This document shows positions 24,419-31,945 of a DNA stretch of 64,000 nucleotides, in pieces; position 1 is the first letter of the stretch, and each line of letters starts with the position of its first letter. A program made the position numbers and the translations under genes. Location of the stretch: NCBI GenBank assembly GCA_965237405.1, contig OZ250139.1, positions 3,410,001 to 3,474,000 of the forward strand, read 5' to 3'. Below the pieces are notes generated by a model. The model was not told where the DNA came from. It did not search any database and saw nothing but the letters and a program-made list of their open reading frames with translations. The stretch comes from CAUZIB01 sp963663925 (GTDB lineage: Bacteria; Acidobacteriota; Vicinamibacteria; Vicinamibacterales; UBA8438).

Positions 24419-26686
24419 ATGGGTGCGCATCGCGAGTCACGGCAAACGGTCGGACTTCTTGTTGCTCTGGTCCTCATTGCCTCAGCCAGCATCGTCTCAG
24501 CGCAGCCGAAATATCTTACCCTCGACAACATCTTCGATCCGGGTCGGCACGTCAACTTCACCGATCACTTGCCACGCGTCCTGATATGGCTCGATGACGA
24601 GCACTATCTGCAGGCTGCTGAGTCACCATCCGTCGCGCCGTTGCTCAGGGTTGACGCTGTAACCGGCGGCAGCGTGCCATTCTTTGACCCCGACCTGATG
24701 GAAGCCGCACTGAATAATGTGCCGGGTGTGAGCGGCGATGATGCGCGGCGATTGGCATGGTCATCGGCACATCTCATGAACGTTTCGCAGACGGCCGTAG
24801 TTATCGATCACGACAACGACCTCTACTACTACGAGTTTGGCGCATCACAGGCACACCGCCTCACGCGGTCGCCGGAACCAGAGGAGGAAGTTTCATTTAG
24901 CCCGAATGGCGCCCTCGTCGCCTTCGTGCGCAATCACAATCTTATCGTGTTCAACGTCGAACACGGCGTCGAGCACACGCTGACGACCGATGGAAGTCCG
25001 ACCGTCCGAAACGGTGTGCTCGATTGGGTGTACCAGGAAGAGATCTACGGTCGCGGAAACTTTCGCGGTTACTGGTGGAGTCCCGACTCCGCTCGCGTTG
25101 CCTATCTTCGACTCGACGACTCTCGCGTTCCGGTCTACACCGTCTTGGACCCAATTCCCTACCAACAGGTGGTCGAGGAGTGGACCTATGCCTATCCGAA
25201 GGCGGGTGACCCGAATCCAGCGGTTCAATTGGGCATTGTCACGGCGAGCGGCGGCGGTACGACCTGGGTGGACATCGAAGCTTATGTCCCCGACGAGCCT
25301 CTGATCGTCAACGTGGCCTGGTCAACCGACGGCAAACAGGTCGTGTATCAGGTCCAAAACCGTGAACAAACGTGGCTCGATCTCAATTTAGCCGACTCGA
25401 CAGGATCGACGACCCGAGTGTTGCGAGAAACGAGCGAAGCCTGGGTCAACTTCGCCGGCCCACCCACGTGGCTCGGTGATGGCTCGTTCCTCTGGAGAAG
25501 CGAGCGGTCAGGATGGATGCACCTGTACCACTATGAGCGTAACGGCACACTTCGGCGACAGGTCACCGATGGGCCATGGGAAGTTCGCGAGCTTCATGGC
25601 GTCGACGAAACAACGGGATGGGTCTATTTTTCAGGCACGGAACGTCGTCACATCGGGAGTGACATCTACCGCGTTCGTCTCGACGGGGCTGAGCTCACGC
25701 GCCTCTCAAAGGCACGCGGGACTCACCGTGCCCGCTTTAACCCCAGTCTCTCACGCTACATTGATGACTTGAGCAACATCTCTACGCCCCCGAGCATGCG
25801 GCTTCACGCGGCCGACGGAACCGAAACCCGAGTCATCGACATCCCCGATGCCACGGTTCTCGACGCCTACCGCCTGGTCGAGCCCGAGTTTATGCAGGTC
25901 GCGACCCGAGACGGATTCACCATGGAGGCGATGATGTTCAGGCCGCCACACTTCGATCCGTCGCGGCGATACCCAGTCTACCAACATGTCTACGGCGGGC
26001 CACATCTCCAACGTGTCCGAGACGCTTGGGTCGGATCGACCTACATGTTCTGGCAATTGCTCGCACAACACGGGGTGATCGTGTGGGTTCTCGACAACCG
26101 AACAGCGAGCGGTAAAGGTGCGGTTTCCACCTGGCCCGTTTACCAGAATTTTGGTGAACTTGAGCTCCAAGACATCGAAGACGGCATCGCCTGGCTGCGA
26201 GCCAAGCCGTACGTTGACGCCAGCCGAATCGGCATTGAGGGGTGGAGCTATGGTGGCTTCATGGTGAGCTACGCGCTGACCCACAGTCAGAGCTTCGCTA
26301 TGGGTATCGCCGGTGGATCCGTGACGGACTGGCGTGACTACGACACTATCTACACTGAGCGCTACATGCGACGACCACAGAACAACGCGGCCGGCTACGC
26401 CAGGAGCTCTCCGCGTTTCAAGGCCCACGATCTCCATGGGGCGCTCTTGCTGATTCACGGCGCAATGGACAAAAACGTGCACATACAAAACACACTGCAG
26501 TTTGCCCACGCGTTGCAACAGGCCGGAAAACCCTTCGACATGATGATCTATCCACGGTCTCGTCACAGACTCGGATCCTATAAACTCGAAAAGCACCGTC
26601 ACGCCATTATGCTAGACTTCATCCTTCGTCATCTTCGACCGGACGCCAGAAGGGTCGCCGCGGTCTCCACTCAGCAGAATAACTAA
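24419..26686 (+). CDS. Dipeptidyl peptidase IV family serine protease (S9B)
   Basis: 755 residues from ATG 24419, which gives a signal peptide ending ASIVSAQ. An N-terminal beta-propeller (DPP_IV N domain, with FSPNGALVAFVRNHNL and YWWSPDSARVAYLRLD) is followed by an alpha/beta-hydrolase. Catalytic Ser610 is in GWSYGG, Asp684 in HGAMDKNVH, His716 in YPRSRHRLG. The order Ser-Asp-His is that of prolyl oligopeptidases. It cleaves X-Pro or X-Ala dipeptides from peptide N-termini in the periplasm. The upstream extension to 24335 is not used because it would bury the signal. Confidence 0.92.
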   Translation: MGAHRESRQTVGLLVALVLIASASIVSAQPKYLTLDNIFDPGRHVNFTDHLPRVLIWLDDEHYLQAAESPSVAPLLRVDAVTGGSVPFFDPDLMEAALNNVPGVSGDDARRLAWSSAHLMNVSQTAVVIDHDNDLYYYEFGASQAHRLTRSPEPEEEVSFSPNGALVAFVRNHNLIVFNVEHGVEHTLTTDGSPTVRNGVLDWVYQEEIYGRGNFRGYWWSPDSARVAYLRLDDSRVPVYTVLDPIPYQQVVEEWTYAYPKAGDPNPAVQLGIVTASGGGTTWVDIEAYVPDEPLIVNVAWSTDGKQVVYQVQNREQTWLDLNLADSTGSTTRVLRETSEAWVNFAGPPTWLGDGSFLWRSERSGWMHLYHYERNGTLRRQVTDGPWEVRELHGVDETTGWVYFSGTERRHIGSDIYRVRLDGAELTRLSKARGTHRARFNPSLSRYIDDLSNISTPPSMRLHAADGTETRVIDIPDATVLDAYRLVEPEFMQVATRDGFTMEAMMFRPPHFDPSRRYPVYQHVYGGPHLQRVRDAWVGSTYMFWQLLAQHGVIVWVLDNRTASGKGAVSTWPVYQNFGELELQDIEDGIAWLRAKPYVDASRIGIEGWSYGGFMVSYALTHSQSFAMGIAGGSVTDWRDYDTIYTERYMRRPQNNAAGYARSSPRFKAHDLHGALLLIHGAMDKNVHIQNTLQFAHALQQAGKPFDMMIYPRSRHRLGSYKLEKHRHAIMLDFILRHLRPDARRVAAVSTQQNN

Positions 26687-26696
26687 CTGACAACCT

Positions 26697-27545
26697 TTGT
26701 CTCTTCTGTCAGTGCTCTCCAGCTCTCAGACGATGACGGCCGTCGAACTGCGTCCGCCTCGGGAAGAACTAGATGCCGTCGCGGGCATGGAGAGTTGGAT
26801 CGACACCTATCATGCGGTGCGCGGGGTCACCAGCCAACAAACGTTCGTCTTTCTGACCGACAGCGCGGTCGGGCAGCGCGAGGAACACAACCTTCGGCAT
26901 CTGGTTACCAACATCGGTGAAGATGCGCCGCGTGAACGGATCGTGCCCTTCCTGACGGCCAAGCATTCGCTCTACTACTGCCTGTCATACGCCACGCGAG
27001 CGTGGCAGTACGGATTTCGCTCATTGGTCGTGCTGGGAGGCGACCAATCGGTCGGACCAACGCGTTGTGTCGAACGAGGATGGCAGCTCCGGCGTGCCTT
27101 ACGAGAACGACAAGCTGGCTTGGAACTCGGGGGATGGGCTAACCCGCATAAGGATGCGCCCGCGCAGGTTGGGTACTTACTCGAGCCGGAAGCAACGGCT
27201 GACTTCTTCCTCACTCAAGTGGTCTCGCATCACGACATGGCGGCAATCGAGCGATTCCTTCAGGAGGCGGAGCGACAGCAGTTGACCATACCCGGCGTGT
27301 TTGGAATTTTCTACTACCGCAGCGCTAACCATCGAACCCTGAATGCCCTTGCCTCATTTCTTCCGGTACCTGAGCCGTCGCTTGTTCGTGACTTCTCTGA
27401 GGGTGCCTCGGCGGAGGTAATTTGCGCCCAGACCGTTCGGGCTCTCTGGAGGGTCGGAGTCCGACACGTCTACATCAGCAACCTTCCGATCGCAGGCGCC
27501 CCACGCATCCTCAAAGCCATCATTGACCACGCCTCCCGAACCTGA
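26697..27545 (+). CDS. Methylenetetrahydrofolate reductase-like protein
   Basis: 282 residues from TTG 26697. TIM-barrel protein with a short N-terminal strand (MTAVELRPPRE, compare the FEFFPP of MetF), SLVVLGGDQ at the position of the family's VLRGD-like loop, and FFLTQVVSHHDMAAIERFL matching the FxTQ motif that precedes the folate site. Overall similarity to canonical MetF is modest. It could reduce CH2-THF or act on another flavin-linked substrate. Standing alone, 10 nt after the DPP IV gene. Confidence 0.6.
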   Translation: MSLLSVLSSSQTMTAVELRPPREELDAVAGMESWIDTYHAVRGVTSQQTFVFLTDSAVGQREEHNLRHLVTNIGEDAPRERIVPFLTAKHSLYYCLSYATRAWQYGFRSLVVLGGDQSVGPTRCVERGWQLRRALRERQAGLELGGWANPHKDAPAQVGYLLEPEATADFFLTQVVSHHDMAAIERFLQEAERQQLTIPGVFGIFYYRSANHRTLNALASFLPVPEPSLVRDFSEGASAEVICAQTVRALWRVGVRHVYISNLPIAGAPRILKAIIDHASRT

Positions 27546-27606
27546 CTGCCTGGCTTGAGCGACTGATCGGCAGATATATGATGCAGGTCAAATGAGGAGC
27601 CCGCGT

Positions 27607-27929
27607 ATGGTTCTGACGATGACCTCGAACATTAAAGGAAAGACCACTACGCAATACCGCGGTTTTGTCACCGACGATGCGACGTTTTGTGCCACTCTCT
27701 TGTGAGACCTGTTTGCAAGTGTGCAAGCCATCGTCAGTGGTTGATCCGATTGGTTTGAGAAAATGCTTCATCAGGCGCACGAGACCACCCGAGCCGAACT
27801 TGGGAAGAGGTAGTCAAAGTGGATGCGAATGCGATTGTTGCCGCTGACGTCGACTATGAGGTGGTCAGCCGAAGCGCTAGCATGCTCATGGTTGTAAGCG
27901 TGAGCGGCACGACAGTCGTCACGTCGTAG
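27607..27929 (+). pseudogene. ybjQ: ybjQ-family (DUF74) gene inactivated by two TGA codons and a frameshift
   Basis: A good ribosome site (GAGGAG) precedes ATG 27607. The translation follows YbjQ from end to end: TSNIKGKTTTQYRGFVTDDA, DLFASVQAIVSG, ANAIVAADVDYEVV and SMLMVVSVSGTTVV. TGA interrupts it at 27703-27705 and 27742-27744, both at positions where the family usually has Arg, so each is one C-to-T change from CGA. A base is missing near 27805-27811, after which the frame resumes to TAG 27927-27929. The gene would encode ~107 residues, normal for the family. Confidence 0.75.
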
Positions 27930-27943
27930 CCGGACGAGTCAAC

Positions 27944-28321
27944 ATGCCGCGGCTGATCGCACACCCAACGGTCGTCCCCTCTGCCGGCACCAAACCAAAA
28001 CGAATCGAAGAGTTCGTAGGTCGGGTTGCTACCGGAAACGACCGACTCAGCATCGCCCGCATGCGCTCACCCCAGGGCTGGACGGAACCCGGACAACGGC
28101 CGGCCTTCGATGAGGTCACGCTCGTACTGCGCGGCATGCTTCGTGTGGAACACGAAGCCGGGCAACTCGACGTCCATGCCGGCGAGGCGGTCGTAGCAAA
28201 CAAAGGCGAGTGGGTTCGATACAGCACGCCGGACGATGGGGGCGCCGAGTACGTGGCGATCTGCCTCCCCGCATTCTCGCCGGAAACAGTGAATAGAGAC
28301 CCGAACCGGGACAGGATGTAG
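27944..28321 (+). CDS. Cupin-domain protein
   Basis: 125 residues. A single small beta-barrel cupin: PAFDEVTLVLRGMLRVEHEAG, then LDVHAGEAVVANKGEWVRYS, with the usual Gly-rich spacing. The first motif has Glu but lacks the two His of metal-binding cupins, so metal binding is doubtful. Probably a cytoplasmic ligand-binding or sugar/ethanolamine-type cupin; substrate unknown. It follows the decayed ybjQ. Confidence 0.75.
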   Translation: MPRLIAHPTVVPSAGTKPKRIEEFVGRVATGNDRLSIARMRSPQGWTEPGQRPAFDEVTLVLRGMLRVEHEAGQLDVHAGEAVVANKGEWVRYSTPDDGGAEYVAICLPAFSPETVNRDPNRDRM

Positions 28322-28360
28322 GAGGCTTCCAGCTTCACCTATCTTCTACCTCCTAACGTC
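28319..28360. repeat. Purine/pyrimidine-rich intergenic repeat (TAGGAGG...CCTCCTA)
   Basis: TAGGAGGCTTCCAGC and TATCTTCTACCTCCTA form an imperfect inverted repeat between the convergent cupin and SDR genes. Sequence is related to the repeats at 789 and 29108. It may act as a bidirectional terminator, though there is no T-run. Confidence 0.4.
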
Positions 28361-28363
28361 CCC

Positions 28364-29104
28364 TCACCTAAGATGTCTCCCTCCGTCGACCCGAATCGTC
28401 TCGCCAGTGACGAAATCTGATTCTACGAGTAGGACAACGATCTTCACAATTTCTTCATCGCCGCCCCATCGCCCAAGAGGCGTCGCACGAGCGACCTGCT
28501 CGATATCGTCACTGTCGAGATCGCTCGGGGCACGAATCGGTCCCGGCGCTATGGCGTTGACGAGAATTTGGTCGGCCGCCAGCTCAAGCGCCATCGCTTC
28601 AGTGAGACCGATGACCGCCGTCTTCGCTACGTAGTAGGGTAGAAACCCAACGTACCTTGGCCGGCCGCTCGAGGCCACCCAGTCCGAGACGTTCACGATC
28701 CGTCCCCCGTCAGCCGACCTAAAATGTGGAACGGCCGCTAGGCTGCAAGCATAGGCAGCTCGGACATCGACATCGAGGGCGTCGTCAAGGTCCGTAGGTG
28801 TGAGCTCATCGAACGGACGTGACACATATCGGGATGCCATGTTGACCAACACGTCAACGCGTCCCAGCTTCGATGCAGCCTCGTCAACGAACCGTCGGCA
28901 TTCATCGACGTCCGTAAAGTCCGCTTGGGTCACGAACGATCGCCGGCCATGACGTTCGACAGCCGCGGTCGCGCACTCGGCTTCCTCGGCCGATCGGCTA
29001 TACGACAAGCCAATATCGGCACCTCTCCTGGCAAGCTCGACCGCTACAGACATCCCGATACGGCGGGCACCAGTGACCAGAGCCACCTTGCCGATCAGAT
29101 CCAT
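28364..29104 (-). CDS. Short-chain dehydrogenase/reductase (pteridine reductase-like)
   Basis: 246 residues with a classical SDR fold. Cofactor loop VALVTGARRIGMSVAVEL, whose TGxRRIG form is typical of pteridine reductases (PTR1/FolM), and also of some 3-oxoacyl reductases. NAS motif is replaced by NMASRYVS, catalytic Tyr and Lys in YYVAKTAVIGLTEA, and Ser in IVNVSDWVASSG. The C-terminus ends with ETIRVDGG. Likely NADPH-dependent; substrate not certain. Confidence 0.82.
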   Translation of the reverse strand: MDLIGKVALVTGARRIGMSVAVELARRGADIGLSYSRSAEEAECATAAVERHGRRSFVTQADFTDVDECRRFVDEAASKLGRVDVLVNMASRYVSRPFDELTPTDLDDALDVDVRAAYACSLAAVPHFRSADGGRIVNVSDWVASSGRPRYVGFLPYYVAKTAVIGLTEAMALELAADQILVNAIAPGPIRAPSDLDSDDIEQVARATPLGRWGGDEEIVKIVVLLVESDFVTGETIRVDGGRHLR

Positions 29105-29107
29105 AGC

Positions 29108-29150
29108 CGCGCTTGCCTCCTACCTCCTACCTTCTCGCCTTTCCTCGGCT
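29108..29150. repeat. Pyrimidine-rich intergenic repeat (CCTCCTACCTCCTACC)
   Basis: GCCTCCTACCTCCTACCTTC directly upstream of the SDR start is the third copy of the TAGGAGGTAG-type sequence in the window. Its closeness to the SDR start codon means it lies in the transcript leader, where the reverse strand reads as purine-rich. Confidence 0.4.
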
Positions 29151-29166
29151 TCTTCTCCCGGGCCTG

Positions 29167-29569
29167 TCACACATCGAACGACAGGGCGCCTGGCCAGGCA
29201 AGCATCAGACACACGAGCGCACTCAACCGAAGCACGTCGAACTCGGCACCATGCGCCACACCGGACTCGACCGACCAATCGAGAAAGAAGCCGTTCGGGT
29301 AGTCGAGGAGACTGCCGAGCGCAACCGTGGTGCTCCCGACGACCAGCGCCGTCAAAATCGTGTGCACCGGCAATGAGCAATCCGCCCCCGAGCACTTCGA
29401 CGAGACCGCTACCCACCGTCACGACGTACCCTAGGGCCACACCAGAAGTTTCAGGAACGGCCGCTGTCACATGCGGACATCCCACACTGGTTCCAGTTTC
29501 TGGACACCGTGCACAATGTAAACGAAACCCACGGAATACGCGCAGCGTTAGAAGGCCGAGACCTCGCAT
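29167..29569 (-). pseudogene. DoxX-family membrane protein gene broken by several frameshifts
   Basis: Pieces of one DoxX protein occur in order in three reverse frames: LGLLTLRV near 29560, then VGFVYIVHGVQKLEP near 29515, then YVVTVGSGLVEVLGGGLLIAG near 29430, then ALVVGSTTVALGSLL and LDYPNGFFLDWSVESG, ending with LAWPGALSFDV at 29167. In intact DoxX proteins these are a single ~130 residue chain with four membrane helices. At least two or three indels are needed to restore it, so this is a decayed gene and not an isolated error. Confidence 0.65.
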
Positions 29570-29646
29570 CGGTTGGAAGAGGCAAAACACCTGGCGCGTC
29601 GACCGTCAGTGGCAACCCCAGGGCGACCTCAGTCTTAGTGGTCCAC

Positions 29647-30069
29647 TTAAGTCGTCGGTGGCTTGGCGATGACACGCGGGTTGATGATCTCGTCAATCAA
29701 GAAGACGTCTGTCAAGAGCGCCCGAACGTGAATCATGGCATTGAGGTTATCGATCATCTGTGAGCTAATCGCCTTCTGGGCCGACACGAGCTGGACGGCT
29801 GCTAGAGCGTCGTTTGCATCTTGCCTGAGAACATCGATGAACGTTCGATAGCGCTCAGGATGCTCGACGTCCTGCTCGTCGACAACCTGCTGGAACAGAT
29901 CAGCCAGCTCCAGAAGGGCAGCCTCACTTCGCCGAAGGAACTCCCGAACCTGACCAGATGACTTCGCCGCCTGATCCCCAGAGACGCCTTGTGCGGCGTA
30001 TGCGAGAAAGAACTCGTAGCTTTCTTCAATGGTATCGATACGAACTTGGAGATCGTCGGTAACGCTCAC
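29647..30069 (-). CDS. Uncharacterised all-helical protein, last gene of the molybdenum hydroxylase operon
   Basis: 140 residues, not recognised. The sequence is acidic, with long amphipathic helices (DLQVRIDTIEESYEFFLAYA, then LELADLFQQVVDEQD) and no signal, membrane segment or Cys. The ATG overlaps the cytochrome b stop by 4 nt (ATGA), so it is translationally coupled to that gene. The position suggests a specific chaperone or accessory protein for the enzyme, as other molybdoenzymes have, but this is only inference from context. Confidence 0.6.
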   Translation of the reverse strand: MSVTDDLQVRIDTIEESYEFFLAYAAQGVSGDQAAKSSGQVREFLRRSEAALLELADLFQQVVDEQDVEHPERYRTFIDVLRQDANDALAAVQLVSAQKAISSQMIDNLNAMIHVRALLTDVFLIDEIINPRVIAKPPTT

Positions 30070-30905
30070 CCTTCGTCGGATTCCCGGGATACAATCCAGC
30101 GACTTGGGTCATGGTGATCAAGATACTTCTCGCGGTCAATGTCACCGAACACCATCGCCTTAGTCATCCAAAATTTATCTGGACGCATCGCGAAGTAGAT
30201 ATGAGTGATCGTGAGTAGGACGAACAAGGCACCAGTCATGCCATGAACCACGTACATGAGGCCCCAGGTCTCATCAGCCAGCAAGTACGCGTTTTTCGCC
30301 ACCAACGGGGTATCAATTCGGTAGAGCATCACGATCCCAGTCGCGATGACGGCCAACCCAGCCACCATAACCGCGGTGTGATAGAGCTTGTGGTCGAGTG
30401 GATACTTCGCATGCTTCGGAACGTCGATATTCTGCCCCAACTGCCGCTTGACCCGTTGGATCGCTTCCTTGATATCGCTCGGCCCGATCCAGATCGACCA
30501 GAAATCAAGCCAGAACGTGGCGTGAATCATGTGGTACACCACCGAAATAGTCAGCAACACCCCAGATACCCAGTGAATGGTCAGCCAGGGAAACTGAATA
30601 CCGACGAGCGGAAAGAAGCCGGTCACGAGAAGGGCTAGCATCGATGCCGCCATAATCCAGTGAAACGCACGGGCAGCCCCGGTATGCCGAGTGATTTTCT
30701 CAGGCACCAATGCGTCGGCCCCTCCATCCCCGCTGTCAGCCGCAGCGTGAGCCCGCGCCAATTTCGGCACCCACACTGCCGCGTACACCACGTGAAACGC
30801 GACGAATGCTATTGCCCCCCAAAAGAACAGGTAGAGGACGTCCAGCGAAATTCGAACGAGGACTTCCTGTCCCCAAGGATTCGTACCAAACTCAAAAAGT
30901 TCCAT
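30066..30905 (-). CDS. Membrane cytochrome b (formate dehydrogenase gamma/cyt b561-like)
   Basis: 279 residues with about five membrane helices. Candidate haem ligands are in ARAFHWIMAASM, LTIHWVSGVLL, DHKLYHTAVMV and LTITHIYFAMRP. The fold resembles di-haem cytochromes b that hand electrons between a periplasmic enzyme and quinones (FdnI, HydC). It lies directly downstream of the FAD subunit gene. In context it should pass electrons from the exported molybdenum hydroxylase into the quinone pool. Confidence 0.8.
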   Translation of the reverse strand: MELFEFGTNPWGQEVLVRISLDVLYLFFWGAIAFVAFHVVYAAVWVPKLARAHAAADSGDGGADALVPEKITRHTGAARAFHWIMAASMLALLVTGFFPLVGIQFPWLTIHWVSGVLLTISVVYHMIHATFWLDFWSIWIGPSDIKEAIQRVKRQLGQNIDVPKHAKYPLDHKLYHTAVMVAGLAVIATGIVMLYRIDTPLVAKNAYLLADETWGLMYVVHGMTGALFVLLTITHIYFAMRPDKFWMTKAMVFGDIDREKYLDHHDPSRWIVSRESDEG

Positions 30906-30907
30906 CT

Positions 30908-31909
30908 TTACGCCTCAATGCTACGAATCGACCGTTTTACCAGATTCCGGAGCAGCGGAACCTTGTAGCCGTTGTGGGCCAGCGGCTTAACGCCTTCAAT
31001 CGCCACCTGCCCAGCACGCTCCGCCAATTCATCCGACACCGACTGGCCCCGCACCGCCGCCTCCACTGCCGTCAACCGCACCGGGGTCGGCGCAACCCCA
31101 TTCACCACCACCCGGATGTCGTCCACCACACCGCCCGAAACCGTCGCCGCGCGCGCCACACTCGCCAGCGCAAAGTCCCACACCTGCCGGTCTCGACTCT
31201 TCTCAAAGTAGAATGACGCCCCGGCCCACGTCGCCGGTACGCGAATCATCGTCAGCAGGTCACCCGGCGCCAACACCGTCATCCGTTCGATGTCCACCTC
31301 CGGGCCTACGAAAAAGTCCGCCGCCGCCACCGTCCGTGACCCGCGTTGGTTCTCCACTACCAACTCCGCATCCAACGCCACCAGCGCCGGCGCCGTGTCC
31401 GACGGGTTCACCGCCACGCACCGGCTCGCCCCTAGGACGCAATGCTCCCGGTTCATCGCTGTCGGCGTATCCGCGTAGCAGATGTTGCCCCCCGCTCGAT
31501 AGCAGTTCCAACCGTCCCGGTAATACCAGCACCGCGTGTCCTGGCCCAGGTTGCCTCCCAGCGTCCCTTGATTCCGGATCTGGGGCGACGCCACTAACGC
31601 CGCCGATTCCGTCAGCAGCCCAAACGACTCGCGCACCGTGGCATCCACCACCACCGCACTCAACGTCGCCATCGCCCCGATCTCCACGCCCCCGTTCGCC
31701 GCCCGGATCTCGCTGAGTGACCCAATCGCCCCCAGGTCCACTACCGCCGCCGGGCGGCGCATCCGATCCTTCAGCCAATCCCACGTGTCTAGCCCCCCGG
31801 CTAGTACCCACGCATCGGCCCCGTATCGGTCCAACACCCCCAGCGCCTCCGCCGTGCTCGTGGGCTGGAAGAGCTCAAAAGCCGGCATGTTGTCGCGAAT
31901 TACCGCCAT
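30908..31909 (-). CDS. FAD subunit of molybdenum hydroxylase (xanthine dehydrogenase family)
   Basis: 333 residues; FAD-binding PCMH-type fold with AWVLAGGLDTWDWL and IRNQGTLGGNLGQDTRCW. Between about residues 145 and 185 there are five Cys (in TRCWYYRDGWNCYR, GNICYAD, EHCVLGASRC). Such a loop binds an extra [4Fe-4S] cluster in 4-hydroxybenzoyl-CoA reductase (HcrB) and E. coli PaoB. It lies between the molybdopterin subunit and cytochrome b genes. No signal peptide of its own; it would be carried along by the Tat-signal subunit. Confidence 0.87.
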   Translation of the reverse strand: MAVIRDNMPAFELFQPTSTAEALGVLDRYGADAWVLAGGLDTWDWLKDRMRRPAAVVDLGAIGSLSEIRAANGGVEIGAMATLSAVVVDATVRESFGLLTESAALVASPQIRNQGTLGGNLGQDTRCWYYRDGWNCYRAGGNICYADTPTAMNREHCVLGASRCVAVNPSDTAPALVALDAELVVENQRGSRTVAAADFFVGPEVDIERMTVLAPGDLLTMIRVPATWAGASFYFEKSRDRQVWDFALASVARAATVSGGVVDDIRVVVNGVAPTPVRLTAVEAAVRGQSVSDELAERAGQVAIEGVKPLAHNGYKVPLLRNLVKRSIRSIEA

Positions 31910-31945
31910 TGGTCTCGTCTCCCTGTCTACAGCGTAGTCTACCAG

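Noticed and set aside
27703..27744. In-frame TGA codons in the ybjQ-like gene as further selenocysteine candidates
   Set aside because: They align with Arg positions, not Cys, and the same gene has a frameshift further on. Decay explains all defects.
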